Source: Methylophaga sp.
GTDB lineage: Bacteria; Pseudomonadota; Gammaproteobacteria; Nitrosococcales; Methylophagaceae
Assembly (NCBI RefSeq): GCF_030651745.1
Contig: NZ_JAUSCC010000127.1
Location: 1 to 55,877 of the forward strand
Direction of reading: 5' to 3'
Length of the DNA: 55,877 nt
The position numbers and the translations under genes are program-made. Position 1 is the stretch's first letter; every line of letters begins with the position of its first letter. The notes beneath the pieces are model-generated. The model did no database searches and was not told the DNA's origin. It saw only the letters and a list, made by a program, of their open reading frames with translations. This document shows, in pieces, positions 29,226 through 38,644 of this stretch.

Positions 29226-30780
29226 AAAATGCCTTTAATAACCAGCGTAGCAATACTATAAAGAGACCGGTTAAACCCAATAGAATCACCACAATCGTCC
29301 AGGGTAGAGGATGTGGTTTTGGGTTGACCGGTTTATCGACTTTAAGTGCTGGCGGAATATCACGATCGGCTAATTCAATAGTGACCCAATCATCTCGATC
29401 TGCCGGAGCGGTTTCCAGATATTCACTAAAACTATATATCGGTGCCCCACCTAACGCCCTACTGGACGGGATTTGTGGAATTCGTACAAACCAGATGGCT
29501 TCTATTGATTCTGTAAGTCTCTGTTCATAGTCAGTGAGGGAGCGGGGAGGCTCAGTAGCGGTTAATCGTAGTAAATCTTCGCCGATAGCATCAAAAGCAA
29601 CGGCGGGTAATAACCGCGTTGTTTCTGTTGTCAGATAGTCGTAGATTTGTCTTGCCGCATCCAGATCTGCTTCGGTTATTGCAGTATAAAAATAGGCACC
29701 AATCGCCATAACATAGCCGTTTATGCCACGTGTCGGCACTTTCCAACCCAAAGCACGCAAGGTATCAATGGTGATCCCGGTACAGTTTGCATCTGCATGG
29801 TTATAAATGAAATTATGCCGATAGAAATGGTTCATCACCTGATTAATGGACTGCTGAAATTCAGCAGTAGGTTGGCCATCTTTGAGCGTCGCAAACAGCA
29901 TATATGACGGGCGGTAATAGTTCTGCCCTGCATTTAAATCTGCCAGATAGTTATCCATCGGGGTCACTGCAGCGATAATGGCTTTCTCACTGACAGTATC
30001 CAGATTGTAAAAATTGGTTACTAACCAGTCATGGTAGCTGCCATCAGCGTTAAATTTTCCGGTGACGCCAGCAAAATGACCGGCTAAGGCTTCATCATCG
30101 TCTCCCTGAGCACCATTCAGCATTAAACCAAATACAGCCTTACCGGTAGATTCCAAGGCTGCTCCAGGTTCGCGTTCCCATAACAAACGACTTTGATGTG
30201 GTTGCTGGACGCCACCATCATCAGCTTGTACCAGCGTTTGCAAATCCTCATCCTGACTAAGCGGTAAGAGCTGGTAATTGGTTATGGCAAAATCCAACGG
30301 CCATACCGTTCGTGCGATGAACTCATCTGCAATGATTTCGCCGCGCAGGCGGATGTCACGTTTTTTAAAGAACTCGCTAGTGTCCTGATTCCAGAAAGAC
30401 TGGTTTTGGGGAATCCTGGGAACAGTTTTAAAACCGATTTGTTGTCCATCAGCTATGCTAATTGACTGGCCTGAGTCGTCGAGATTGGCCTGGTCTATTA
30501 AGTCAGGTGAAGCAATCCAAAGCGGAATATCATCATTAATCGTTGGTAGAACTTCCAACCATTTAGGTAAGGTTACTGCGGAAGAGGGTGCTGTTGGGAT
30601 TGGAGCAATGATTTCGTTTTCAAAATACCATTTTGCCTGCGGTGATAAATTGCAATCAGTACAGCTGCCGGTAGTGAGCTGTGTTTGTTCTGCATCCCAC
30701 TCGCTGATTTCTTTATATTCGTTTTGTTGAGCATAAATCATGCTCAGAAAGATAATGAGGATTTGAGATAATAAAGACAT
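29200..30780 (-). CDS. uncharacterised exported membrane-anchored protein, possible papain-like fold
   Basis: I do not recognise this 526-residue protein with confidence. It has an N-terminal signal (first 17 residues), a long periplasmic region and one C-terminal membrane helix (LPWTIVVILLGLTGLFIVLL) followed by a basic tail. GHFAGVTG (H235) and NCTGITIDTLRALGW (C333) recall circularly permuted NlpC/P60 or DUF4105-like cysteine hydrolases, where the histidine precedes the cysteine; that is a suggestion only. C40 and C43 near the N-terminus form a CTDC pair. It overlaps the barrel gene's 3' end by 26 bp. No good ribosome site is visible at the ATG. Confidence 0.6.
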   Translation of the reverse strand: MSLLSQILIIFLSMIYAQQNEYKEISEWDAEQTQLTTGSCTDCNLSPQAKWYFENEIIAPIPTAPSSAVTLPKWLEVLPTINDDIPLWIASPDLIDQANLDDSGQSISIADGQQIGFKTVPRIPQNQSFWNQDTSEFFKKRDIRLRGEIIADEFIARTVWPLDFAITNYQLLPLSQDEDLQTLVQADDGGVQQPHQSRLLWEREPGAALESTGKAVFGLMLNGAQGDDDEALAGHFAGVTGKFNADGSYHDWLVTNFYNLDTVSEKAIIAAVTPMDNYLADLNAGQNYYRPSYMLFATLKDGQPTAEFQQSINQVMNHFYRHNFIYNHADANCTGITIDTLRALGWKVPTRGINGYVMAIGAYFYTAITEADLDAARQIYDYLTTETTRLLPAVAFDAIGEDLLRLTATEPPRSLTDYEQRLTESIEAIWFVRIPQIPSSRALGGAPIYSFSEYLETAPADRDDWVTIELADRDIPPALKVDKPVNPKPHPLPWTIVVILLGLTGLFIVLLRWLLKAFFSRNKTLR

Positions 30781-30945
30781 GAGTTAAAGCATAACACGTG
30801 CCAGCAGAATTTTTGTGCTGTGGGATTGTGTCTTCTGAATCATAGTGAATTGCTTAATACGCTAAAACTAGGCATTAATTATTCAAGTCCGCATAATGCA
30901 ACCTGCTTTCGTTGTCACAATCAACCATTTACTGAAATACATGAA

Positions 30946-31470
30946 ATGAATACCTATCGCAGCTCTCAACTTGGTTCATCCAAATTATTTACCATAGTTT
31001 TCTGGTTATTGTTAATGGGATCGATGACATTGTTTTTTAATGGTTTTATTGAGCAGAAACACAATCCCAACCGGCATCTGGTGGAAATGGAAGCCGGGCT
31101 CGGTACCGATGTGGTGTTACGGCGAAATCAGGCCGGACATTATGTGGCACCGGGTCTTATCAATGGCCATGAAGTAACGTTTTTACTGGATACTGGCGCA
31201 ACCAATATCAGTGTCCCCGCAGGAATTGCCAGAAAAGCTGGACTGAAACAAGGTAGACAGGCAATGGTTATGACGGCAAACGGTGTGGTGTCGGTTTATG
31301 CTACACAGTTGGATACGGTACAGCTCGGAGCAATCAAATTGCAGAATATCTCTGCCCATATCAACCCACATATGTCGGACGATATTGTTTTACTTGGCAT
31401 GAGTTTTATGAAGCATCTGGATATGACACAGCGTGAAGGAACGCTGACGTTGCGATTACCGGAGATCTGA
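30946..31470 (+). CDS. retropepsin-like aspartic protease (TIGR02281-type)
   Basis: A 174-residue membrane-anchored protein: one helix at about 14-33, then a single-lobed aspartic protease domain with DTGAT at 82-86 in VTFLLDTGATNISVP and the closing block VLLGMSFMKHLDM. Retropepsin-like enzymes act as dimers; the domain should face the periplasm. The ATG at 30946 is chosen to put the membrane helix at the N-terminus; the frame is open upstream to 30820 without a plausible protein sequence. Its end overlaps the convergent DUF218 gene by 15 bp. The substrate is unknown. Confidence 0.82.
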   Translation: MNTYRSSQLGSSKLFTIVFWLLLMGSMTLFFNGFIEQKHNPNRHLVEMEAGLGTDVVLRRNQAGHYVAPGLINGHEVTFLLDTGATNISVPAGIARKAGLKQGRQAMVMTANGVVSVYATQLDTVQLGAIKLQNISAHINPHMSDDIVLLGMSFMKHLDMTQREGTLTLRLPEI

Positions 31471-32172
31471 AGATTGGCCGGTTTTTTCTACCGCCCATTT
31501 TTCATAATGTGATCCGGGCTCTCCGGGGTGAAAACAACAGGTAACCCAGGCATTGCCAATCAATTCGGTAATCACCGACTTTGCACCGTCGCTGGTTTTC
31601 CACCATTGCTTCAGTTCAAAGCTTTGCGGGGCAGCGGCATAAATACCGATTTTAACGTCCCTGAAAGCCCGTTGATAAAGGTAACGGGTTCGTCTGGCAT
31701 GCACATGGCTGGTATGAACATTCAGTTCCGTTAAGTTAGCACCTTTTAATGCCAGCCAATCTCTGACCATCACGGCACTCAGATAAGTACGTTCCTGTGC
31801 CGATTCGGGGGCGGGGATCACAATCAGTTTTTCCCCATCCAGGCCTTGTTCCAGCATAAATGCCCCGGCTTGTTCAGCGTAGGAAGCATGTGCCGGGCTT
31901 AAAAATCGCCGATTGGGGCCGCCGGTAGTGATCATGTATTGATAGCCCTCGGCGTTAAATATAGCTAATGCGGATAATAAGCTGTCTTCTTCCTGCCAGC
32001 CTTCCACCACCAGATAAGTACGCTCTGCTAGCGGATCATTAGGGGCAAGAATTACTGCAAGTTGTTTTAATAAAAACAGTCCGCCAATTAGCAGCAGGAG
32101 TAAAAAAATCAGCCCCCCCCATACTGTCGGAAACCACATCTCACGCTTTCGGAATAAGGCAATTTTAGGCAA
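31456..32172 (-). CDS. ElyC/SanA/YdcF-like (DUF218) membrane protein
   Basis: A 238-residue protein with one N-terminal membrane segment (about 14-36) and a DUF218-like domain: YLVVEGWQEEDSLLSALAIF, the turn TTGGPNRR, the central ESAQERTYLSAVMVRDWL and SHVHARRTRYLYQRAF. Family members are linked to envelope or peptidoglycan metabolism, but the reaction is not known. It follows the lytic transglycosylase gene by 52 bp on the same strand. Its 3' end overlaps the protease gene on the other strand. Confidence 0.72.
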   Translation of the reverse strand: MPKIALFRKREMWFPTVWGGLIFLLLLLIGGLFLLKQLAVILAPNDPLAERTYLVVEGWQEEDSLLSALAIFNAEGYQYMITTGGPNRRFLSPAHASYAEQAGAFMLEQGLDGEKLIVIPAPESAQERTYLSAVMVRDWLALKGANLTELNVHTSHVHARRTRYLYQRAFRDVKIGIYAAAPQSFELKQWWKTSDGAKSVITELIGNAWVTCCFHPGEPGSHYEKWAVEKTGQSSDLR

Positions 32173-32224
32173 ACAAACTATCCCTGCTAATAATAACGAT
32201 GGTAATTAATCCAGCTTGTCTGGC

Positions 32225-32926
32225 TCAGCCTTCCTGTCCATAACGCTGATGTAAAATACCCACCCGTTCGACATAAACCTCAGTTTCGGCAAACGGTGGG
32301 ATCCCTTTATAGCGTTTCACGGCACCAGGACCAGCGTTATAAGCGGCGGTAGCCAATTTGATATCACCGTTGAATGTCTGCAGCAAACCTGCCAGATACT
32401 TCACACCACCTTCAATATTCTGCTGAATATCAAATGCATTGGTGACACCCAGATCTTTGGCGGTACCTGGCATTAACTGCATCAAACCCTGTGCACCTTT
32501 TTTCGATAATGCTTTGGAGTTAAATGCGGACTCGGCATGAATCACCGCACGCACCAGCGCGGCATCCACTTTATATTTGCGGGCCATGGCTTTTACCGTG
32601 TCAGCATAATCCGCTGTATTGAGACCGATGGTATACCAATTGATTTTAGAGGTCGGATTACAGGCATAACAATCATAAGCCAGCACTTCGAACTCACCAC
32701 TGATAGGTCTTTGATCGGAAAAGCTAAAGCTTTCACCATCATTGGAAAGTGACTTGTAGACAATAGTTTTATTACTGTTTATCGACGTCGGTTTGCGTAC
32801 ATCTATGTCAGCATTGCTAAATTCCACTACGCCATCGCTGTTGCGAACCTGCCTGATATCATTTGCCAGCACACTGCTGGTTAACAGCAGTGAACACAGC
32901 GGAATATAAAAATGCTTAGCAATCAT
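32225..32926 (-). CDS. lytic transglycosylase (SLT domain) with DUF4124 N-terminus
   Basis: A 233-residue secreted muramidase-like protein. A signal peptide (about 1-21, ending VLA) is followed by a DUF4124-type segment (RNSDGVVEFSNAD). The SLT domain then carries the catalytic E132 in HAESAF, GAQGLMQLMPGTA (144-156) and ATAAYNAGPGAVKRY. It should cleave peptidoglycan glycan strands, forming anhydromuramyl ends. It starts 5 bp after the CopD-like gene, likely in one unit with proS and the fumarase gene. Confidence 0.9.
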   Translation of the reverse strand: MIAKHFYIPLCSLLLTSSVLANDIRQVRNSDGVVEFSNADIDVRKPTSINSNKTIVYKSLSNDGESFSFSDQRPISGEFEVLAYDCYACNPTSKINWYTIGLNTADYADTVKAMARKYKVDAALVRAVIHAESAFNSKALSKKGAQGLMQLMPGTAKDLGVTNAFDIQQNIEGGVKYLAGLLQTFNGDIKLATAAYNAGPGAVKRYKGIPPFAETEVYVERVGILHQRYGQEG

Positions 32927-32931
32927 GGGAT

Positions 32932-33384
32932 CTAAAAATAACGTCCAGCCGAGCCAATGACAATCACAATTAAACCAAGAATGAGATTTGCTCGTACAAA
33001 TTTACGAATTTTATCCAGTTCATTGGCTGAAGCAATCCAATCATGTTCGGCAACTGCCCATTTAAGTTTTCTGAATGGGTTAAAAAACACATGCATGAAC
33101 AATAAAATCATAAATATGCCAAGTAACAGCATGATATGCACATGAACTCCGACCGCACCCATACCACCCATCATAAACAGCATTCCGAATCCGGTAATCA
33201 AAATGGTTACCACGGATGCCCAGACCCATGGAAAAAACCGTTTAAAAACATTGGCCCATAGCGGAAAGCGTTGTTGCGGTTCAAGTAATGTGGCGGCTAC
33301 AGGGCGTAAAAACATAAAAGCGAAAAATAATCCGCCCACCCAAATGACTGAAGCCAGTAAATGTAAACTTATTGCAATGCCCAT
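32932..33384 (-). CDS. CopD-like four-helix membrane protein
   Basis: A 150-residue protein with four predicted helices. The opening HLLASVIWVGGLFFAFMFLRPVA is characteristic of the CopD/DUF-type family, with a histidine and tryptophan in helix 1, and VHVHIMLLLGIFMILLFMHVFF supplies further histidines that could bind haem or copper. The function is not established. It lies 10 bp after the fumarase gene. Confidence 0.8.
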   Translation of the reverse strand: MGIAISLHLLASVIWVGGLFFAFMFLRPVAATLLEPQQRFPLWANVFKRFFPWVWASVVTILITGFGMLFMMGGMGAVGVHVHIMLLLGIFMILLFMHVFFNPFRKLKWAVAEHDWIASANELDKIRKFVRANLILGLIVIVIGSAGRYF

Positions 33385-33394
33385 AATAATCTCT

Positions 33395-34924
33395 CTAATT
33401 TGTTATCGTTCTAATGGGAATGCCAGCAATTCTCTGCTGCCATTCTTGAGGACCGGTTTGGTGTATTGAGCGGCCTTGACTATCGACTGCCACGGTGACT
33501 GGCATATTCTCAACATAGAATTCACGAACGGCCTCCATGCCAAGTTCTTCAAAGGCGACCAATCGTGAAGATTTAATCGCTTTTGAAACCAGATAAGCAG
33601 CGCCGCCCACGGCAATCAGATAGGTTGATTGATATTTTTTAATCAAATCGATAGTTTGTTCACCACGCTCAGCTTTACCTATCATGCCTAACAGACCGGT
33701 TTTAGCCAGCATGGTTTCTGTGAATTTATCCATCCGGGTTGCTGTGGTGGGCCCGGCTGGACCAACAATTTCATTTTTAACCGGATCCACTGGGCCAACG
33801 TAATAAATAAATCGATTATGAAAATCCAGGCCATCAGGCAGCGGCTCACCTCGATCCAACAGGTCGGCAATTTTTTTATGTGCGGCATCACGACCGGTTA
33901 AAAAATGGCCGGTCAGTAATAATGTATCACCCGGTTGCCATTGTTTAATTTCCTCATGCGTCACCGTATCAAGATTGATATGTCGGGTGTTTTCCGCAGC
34001 TTGCCAGGTAATTTGTGGCCAGTCATTTAAAGAGGGAGGGGTAAAAGTAGCCGGGCCAGAACCATCCAGCATGAAATGCACATGTCGGGTAGCAGCACAG
34101 TTGGGAATCATTGCCACCGGTAATGAGGCGGCATGCGTTGGATAGTCCTTGATTTTGATATCCAGAACAGTGGTGAGACCACCTAAACCTTGTGCACCAA
34201 TGCCCAGATTGTTGACCTTTTCATATAATTCAACACGCAGCTTTTCAGTGGCTGTTTGCGGGCCGCGGTCAATCAAGTCCTGAATATCAATATCTTCCAT
34301 CAGACTTTGTTTGGCCATCAGCATGGCTTTTTCGGCAGTACCACCAATGCCAATACCCAACATACCCGGCGGACACCAGCCCGCACCCATTTGGGGAACG
34401 GTTTCCAGCACCCAGTCCACCAGACTGTCACTTGGGTTCAAAATGGTGAATTTGGCTTTGTTTTCGCTGCCGCCACCTTTGGCGGCAATATCAATTTCTA
34501 TCTTATCGCCCGGCACCAGTTCAGTATAAATCACCGCAGGTGTGTTATCGCCGGTGTTTTTACGACTGCCAATTGGATCAGCAACGATAGAGGCACGCAG
34601 CACATTATCCGGATGTTGATAAGCTTGTCGTACACCTTCATTAACCATATCTTCCAGACTTTGGTCGGTATGCCATTGCACTTGCATGCCGACCTTGAGG
34701 AAGATATTAACGATGCCGGTATCCTGACAAATCGGTCGGTTGTTTTCGGCACACATACGCGAGTTCACCAGAATCTGTGCAATAGCATCCTTGGCAGCCG
34801 GAGATTGCTCACGCTCATAGGCTTTGCTCATCGCCTGAATAAAATCCCTGGGATGATAATTGGCAATAAATTGCAGCGCATCAGCGATGCTTTGCACAAA
34901 GTCCTGTTGGTGAATCACAGTCAT
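33395..34924 (-). CDS. fumA: class I [4Fe-4S] fumarate hydratase
   Basis: A single-chain, oxygen-sensitive fumarase of 509 residues that hydrates fumarate to malate in the TCA cycle. Candidate cluster cysteines are in NRPICQDTGIV, GAGWCPPGMLG and PNCAATRH. The alpha part is N-terminal and the beta part (with GPAGPTTATRMDKF) C-terminal in one polypeptide. It starts 2 bp after proS, so the two are probably cotranscribed. The class assignment is firm; the symbol fumA is by general analogy. Confidence 0.93.
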   Translation of the reverse strand: MTVIHQQDFVQSIADALQFIANYHPRDFIQAMSKAYEREQSPAAKDAIAQILVNSRMCAENNRPICQDTGIVNIFLKVGMQVQWHTDQSLEDMVNEGVRQAYQHPDNVLRASIVADPIGSRKNTGDNTPAVIYTELVPGDKIEIDIAAKGGGSENKAKFTILNPSDSLVDWVLETVPQMGAGWCPPGMLGIGIGGTAEKAMLMAKQSLMEDIDIQDLIDRGPQTATEKLRVELYEKVNNLGIGAQGLGGLTTVLDIKIKDYPTHAASLPVAMIPNCAATRHVHFMLDGSGPATFTPPSLNDWPQITWQAAENTRHINLDTVTHEEIKQWQPGDTLLLTGHFLTGRDAAHKKIADLLDRGEPLPDGLDFHNRFIYYVGPVDPVKNEIVGPAGPTTATRMDKFTETMLAKTGLLGMIGKAERGEQTIDLIKKYQSTYLIAVGGAAYLVSKAIKSSRLVAFEELGMEAVREFYVENMPVTVAVDSQGRSIHQTGPQEWQQRIAGIPIRTITN

Positions 34925-34926
34925 AT

Positions 34927-36639
34927 TTATTGTGCTAACTTTTGTTGAATTGCCGTAAGGACATTGTCCAAAGCGAACTCATCCGCTTCGCCTGAAGCAC
35001 GGTGTTTATATTCAATCACCCCGTTGTCCATACCGCGTTCGCCCAGAATCAGACGATGTGGAATTCCGATAAGCTCCATATCGGCAAAGGCCACACCAGG
35101 ACGCAAGCCACGATCATCAAGCAACACATCAACACCGGCAGCCAATAACTGCTGATATATTTCTTCAGCTTTGTCACGTACACGTTGTGATTTATGCGCA
35201 TTGACCGGTACCAATACCACTTCGAATGGTGCAATCGCCTGTGGCCAGATAATGCCATTTTCGTCGTTGTTTTGTTCAATGGTTGCAGCCACCACACGCG
35301 AAACCCCAATACCGTAACAGCCCATGGTAATCACCTGGGATTGTCCGGTTTCGGTTAACACCACGGCATTCAATTTACTGCTGTAGTTTTCTCCGAGCTG
35401 GAAGATATGACCGACTTCAATACCGCGGGCAATTTCCAAAGTGCCTTGACCATCAGGACTAGGATCGCCTGCCACAACATTACGTAAGTCGGCTGTTTCA
35501 GGTTCCGGGCAGTCACGTCCCCAATTCACGCCGGTCAGATGTTTTTCATCTTCATTGGCACCGCAAACAAAATCAGCAATATGTGCAGCCGCATGATCAA
35601 CCACCATCGGAATGGTCAGCCCGACTGGACCGATAGAACCAATATTGGCACCAGTGGCTTCATGAACCTGTTCCGGAGTGACAAAGGTCAAAGGAGCAGC
35701 AATTAATGGATGTTTTTCTGCTTTGATTTCATTGAGTTCATGATCGCCTCGTAATACCAAAGCGACAACGCTGTTTTTCTCAGCGCCTTCTACCAGCAGT
35801 GTTTTCAAACATTGAGATGCGGGTACTTTCAAAAAGTTACTGACATCTTCAATGGTATGTTTTTGCGGCGTATCGACACTTTGCATAGTGGCAGATGCTG
35901 CAGGACGAGCAGCGGTTGGTTTGACAGCTTCAGCTAATTCGACATTAGCGGCATAGTCGCTACCGTTACTGAATGCAATGGCATCTTCACCGGAACTGGC
36001 CAACACGTGGAATTCATGTGAAGCATTTCCGCCAATACTGCCGGTATCGGCCAGCACTGCACGGAAATTCAAACCAATACGCTGAAAAATACGCGTGTAA
36101 GTCGCGTACATATCATCATAGGTTTGCTGCAAAGATGCCTGATCCACATGGAAGGAATAGGCATCTTTCATCAGAAACTCGCGGGCACGCATCAAGCCAA
36201 AACGTGGACGGATTTCATCACGGAATTTGGTTTGGATCTGATAGAAATTGACTGGTAATTGCTTGTAGCTGCGAATTTCCTGACGCACCAGATCAGTAAT
36301 GACTTCTTCGTGAGTCGGGCCGTAGCAGAATTCACGTTGATGACGATCGGTAATACGTAATAATTCAGGACCATATTTTTCCCAGCGCTGGCTTTCCTGC
36401 CACAATTCAGCCGGTTGCACCGAAGGCATCAATACTTCCTGAGCACCGGCTTTATTCATTTCCTCGCGTACAATCGCTTCGGTTTTACGCAACACCCGCA
36501 AGCCCATCGGCAACCAGGTATACAGACCCGATGCGAGTCGGCGTATTAACCCGGCGCGAAGCATCAGTTGATGGCTGACGATTTCGGCGTCTGCAGGGGT
36601 TTCTTTTAAGGTGGAAATAAGAAGCTTCGAAGTACGCAT
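34927..36639 (-). CDS. proS: prolyl-tRNA synthetase ProS
   Basis: The 570-residue bacterial-type class II synthetase charges tRNA-Pro. The N-terminal catalytic core has [26 protein letters not shown] and the [19 protein letters not shown] region, the inserted YbaK-like editing domain lies around 225-385, and motif 3 ([14 protein letters not shown]) is followed by the anticodon-binding domain. Length and domain order are normal. Upstream (to the right) sits the terminator of the tautomerase unit, so its promoter must lie in the short gap near 36640-36675. Confidence 0.97.
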   Translation of the reverse strand: MRTSKLLISTLKETPADAEIVSHQLMLRAGLIRRLASGLYTWLPMGLRVLRKTEAIVREEMNKAGAQEVLMPSVQPAELWQESQRWEKYGPELLRITDRHQREFCYGPTHEEVITDLVRQEIRSYKQLPVNFYQIQTKFRDEIRPRFGLMRAREFLMKDAYSFHVDQASLQQTYDDMYATYTRIFQRIGLNFRAVLADTGSIGGNASHEFHVLASSGEDAIAFSNGSDYAANVELAEAVKPTAARPAASATMQSVDTPQKHTIEDVSNFLKVPASQCLKTLLVEGAEKNSVVALVLRGDHELNEIKAEKHPLIAAPLTFVTPEQVHEATGANIGSIGPVGLTIPMVVDHAAAHIADFVCGANEDEKHLTGVNWGRDCPEPETADLRNVVAGDPSPDGQGTLEIARGIEVGHIFQLGENYSSKLNAVVLTETGQSQVITMGCYGIGVSRVVAATIEQNNDENGIIWPQAIAPFEVVLVPVNAHKSQRVRDKAEEIYQQLLAAGVDVLLDDRGLRPGVAFADMELIGIPHRLILGERGMDNGVIEYKHRASGEADEFALDNVLTAIQQKLAQ

Positions 36640-36675
36640 GGAAAACGTGATTCCTGTTATTTGTTGTTATTGAAT

Positions 36676-36706
36676 TAAAAACTGCGCCGAGAATATCGCG
36701 GCGCAG
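36676..36706 (-). terminator. rho-independent terminator after the tautomerase gene
   Basis: On the minus strand CTGCGCCG pairs perfectly with CGGCGCAG around nine bases, and TTTTTAATT follows. It separates the DUF4124-tautomerase pair from proS. Confidence 0.88.
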
Positions 36707-36716
36707 TCAGGTTTGG

Positions 36717-37052
36717 TTAGAAAGTACTGTGATCCCAGCCCCAGTTTTGCCGTTCGGAGTCGGTCATGCTGATATAAATCCGGCTGCCACTGACACCGAT
36801 TTGATCTTCAATCATTGAACATAAAGCATCTGAAAAGGCTTTACGATCACTGGGCAAACCTAAGGACCGGTAATCCAAAATCGCTGTAGGTTCGGTGCTG
36901 CCGCCAAATGACATGGCTGTTTTCGATTCTACTGCGATCATCACATAACTCTCTGGTTTGCCAGAGGCCTGTGCGACGGTTTTGCTGGCGGCTTTTAATA
37001 AGCCTGCTTCATCATTAATAGGCTGATTGGTCACAATATTTAAGTAGGGCAT
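36717..37052 (-). CDS. MIF/4-oxalocrotonate-tautomerase superfamily protein
   Basis: A 111-residue member of the macrophage migration inhibitory factor family. The N-terminal proline (P2 in MPYLNIVTN) is the catalytic base after methionine removal, and SYVMIAVES and the C-terminal GSRIYISMTDSERQNWGWDHSTF are typical. It likely tautomerises phenylpyruvate-like compounds in vitro; the natural substrate is unknown. It begins 2 bp after the DUF4124 gene. Confidence 0.9.
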   Translation of the reverse strand: MPYLNIVTNQPINDEAGLLKAASKTVAQASGKPESYVMIAVESKTAMSFGGSTEPTAILDYRSLGLPSDRKAFSDALCSMIEDQIGVSGSRIYISMTDSERQNWGWDHSTF

Positions 37053-37054
37053 GG

Positions 37055-37513
37055 TTAATTCTCCTGTTCGCAGAATTGCTTAACTTGCTGTTGTAATGTG
37101 CTTATTTTTTCCTGTCTTTCGACTTCGGTAGGACGGGTAACATTACCTTGTGGGTCCATTACACGTCTGCCGGGGTTATCCTGATACTGCTGTAAATTGT
37201 ATCGGGCAACACGACAGTTTTCTTCCACAATGGCGGCCAGTTGTTGCGCTTGTTGTTGTTTTAGTTGCTCTTCAGAACGGGCTTTATCTGTCGCCTGCTG
37301 CTGTTCGATCAGTAACTCAATTTCTTTTTGCGCCGCTTCAGGATTCATTGATGGAGGAGGCGGGGTATCCATCTTTTCATAAGGTTTGCCGATAGGAGGG
37401 GTTTGTGAATAGATAACCTCACCATCATCATCAATCCATTTGTAAGCATCCGCCTGAACTGCCATGGCAAATACTAAAGCAAGACAGCAACTGCTTAATT
37501 GCGGTATAAACAT
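37055..37513 (-). CDS. DUF4124 periplasmic protein with coiled coil
   Basis: A 152-residue exported protein: signal peptide of about 22 residues, then the DUF4124 motif YKWIDDDGEVIYSQTPP, then a glutamine/glutamate-rich helix (about 58-100, with QQQATDKARSEEQLKQQQ) likely to form a coiled coil. Two cysteines (ENCRVAR and the C-terminal QFCEQEN) could form a disulfide. The ATG at 37513 has AGGT at the right distance; GTG at 37516 is also in frame. The function is unknown. Confidence 0.78.
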   Translation of the reverse strand: MFIPQLSSCCLALVFAMAVQADAYKWIDDDGEVIYSQTPPIGKPYEKMDTPPPPSMNPEAAQKEIELLIEQQQATDKARSEEQLKQQQAQQLAAIVEENCRVARYNLQQYQDNPGRRVMDPQGNVTRPTEVERQEKISTLQQQVKQFCEQEN

Positions 37514-37568
37514 CACGGATACCTAATCAAATAAATCATTATTCTACGCCAAAGCATCATTTCATAAA

Positions 37569-38381
37569 ATGTCTGATCAATCTGTTCGTTTCGAGTTGAA
37601 AATCCCAGTGCAGCAAGGCTCAGCAAATGCCATCGATTTGTTGGCGGAACGCTGTGAATTGTCGCGACAGCAAATCAAGCTGGCAATGAGCAAAGGTGCC
37701 GTCTGGTTACAGAAAGGCAAGCGAACGCAACGCTTAAGACGGGCCACCAAAACCTTGGCTGCGGGGGAAGTGTTAAGTATTTATTACGATAAGCGTTTAT
37801 TGGATCAAATTCCTGAGCCGCCAACGCTGTTGCATGATTTTGGTGTTTACAGTGTGTGGTTTAAACCGGCAGGCATGCTGGCGCAAGGTACAGAGTGGGG
37901 CGATCACTGCAGTTTGCTGCGTGTCTCCGAATTAGCTTTTGATAAACCTCGACAAAGTTTTCTGGTGCAACGTCTGGATCGGGAAGCGTTTGGATTGATG
38001 ATTATCGCTCATCAGCAAAAAGCAGCGGCACAGCTATCCACGCTGTTTCAACAGCGAAAGATTGAAAAGCACTATGAGATTCAGGTCGACGGTGAGGTTG
38101 AATGGCAAAAACTGATGGTGAATACCCCTCTGGATGGCAAGCACGCCGTCAGCCATTTTGAAAAACGTACATATGATGCCGGGCGAAACCGGACACTGCT
38201 GGATGTGTCTATAGAAACGGGTCGGATGCATCAAATTCGCCGTCATTGTGCCTCAATAGGCCATCCGGTTAGTGGTGATACTCGGTATGGTAAAAAGACT
38301 GATGATGGGTTGCAGCTGAAAGCCTGTCGACTGGCATTTAACTGTCCAGTTACCTTTAAAAAACAAAGCTTTAGTTGTTAA
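37569..38381 (+). CDS. RluA-family RNA pseudouridine synthase
   Basis: A 270-residue enzyme that converts uridine to pseudouridine in RNA. An S4-like N-terminal region (about 20-75) precedes the catalytic domain, whose aspartate is D137 in VQRLDREAFGL; KHYEIQVDG, TGRMHQIRRHCASIGHPVSGDTRYG follow. The RLD-REAFGL motif departs a little from the usual RLDxxTSG. The target RNA cannot be told from sequence. It is divergent from the DUF4124 gene with a 55-bp gap. Confidence 0.88.
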   Translation: MSDQSVRFELKIPVQQGSANAIDLLAERCELSRQQIKLAMSKGAVWLQKGKRTQRLRRATKTLAAGEVLSIYYDKRLLDQIPEPPTLLHDFGVYSVWFKPAGMLAQGTEWGDHCSLLRVSELAFDKPRQSFLVQRLDREAFGLMIIAHQQKAAAQLSTLFQQRKIEKHYEIQVDGEVEWQKLMVNTPLDGKHAVSHFEKRTYDAGRNRTLLDVSIETGRMHQIRRHCASIGHPVSGDTRYGKKTDDGLQLKACRLAFNCPVTFKKQSFSC

Positions 38382-38386
38382 TTACG

Positions 38387-38415
38387 TTGACAGTGATTTT
38401 TTTGCGGCGTAAAGA
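38387..38415 (+). promoter_or_regulatory. sigma70-type promoter for the small basic protein gene
   Basis: Consensus TTGACA (38387-38392) and TAAAGA (38410-38415) are separated by 17 bp. They end 29 bp before the start codon of the 65-residue frame. Confidence 0.45.
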
Positions 38416-38444
38416 TCTGCTATCGACTTCAGCGGAGATTTCAG

Positions 38445-38642
38445 ATGAGCTTTTCTGAACCACAGCGTGTCCAGCAGCCCGAGCATGGCTGTGTTGATGG
38501 TGATGATGATCGCCGACGCTACCAGCGTCGTCAGAAGAAAGAACGGCGAGAACTGATACGTTTTGATTTAAATCACGTTAAACGACGATCAGGTCAGGAT
38601 CGCCGAGTCATACCTGGTAAGCAGAACGGAACAGGGAAATAG
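38445..38642 (+). CDS. small basic protein with RRSGQDRR motif
   Basis: A 65-residue, highly charged product (many R, K, D, E, Q) with no membrane segment. An acidic DGDDD stretch is followed by RRRYQRRQKKERRE and the word RRSGQDRR, which is frequent in short uncharacterised bacterial proteins. GGAG lies about seven bases before the ATG and a promoter-like pair lies upstream, which supports expression. No function can be assigned. It ends 2 bp from the convergent MATE gene. Confidence 0.55.
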   Translation: MSFSEPQRVQQPEHGCVDGDDDRRRYQRRQKKERRELIRFDLNHVKRRSGQDRRVIPGKQNGTGK

Positions 38643-38644
38643 CA

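Noticed and set aside
34256..34948. 230-codon plus-strand frame
   Set aside because: It lies fully antisense to the fumarase gene, whose family match is clear along its whole length.
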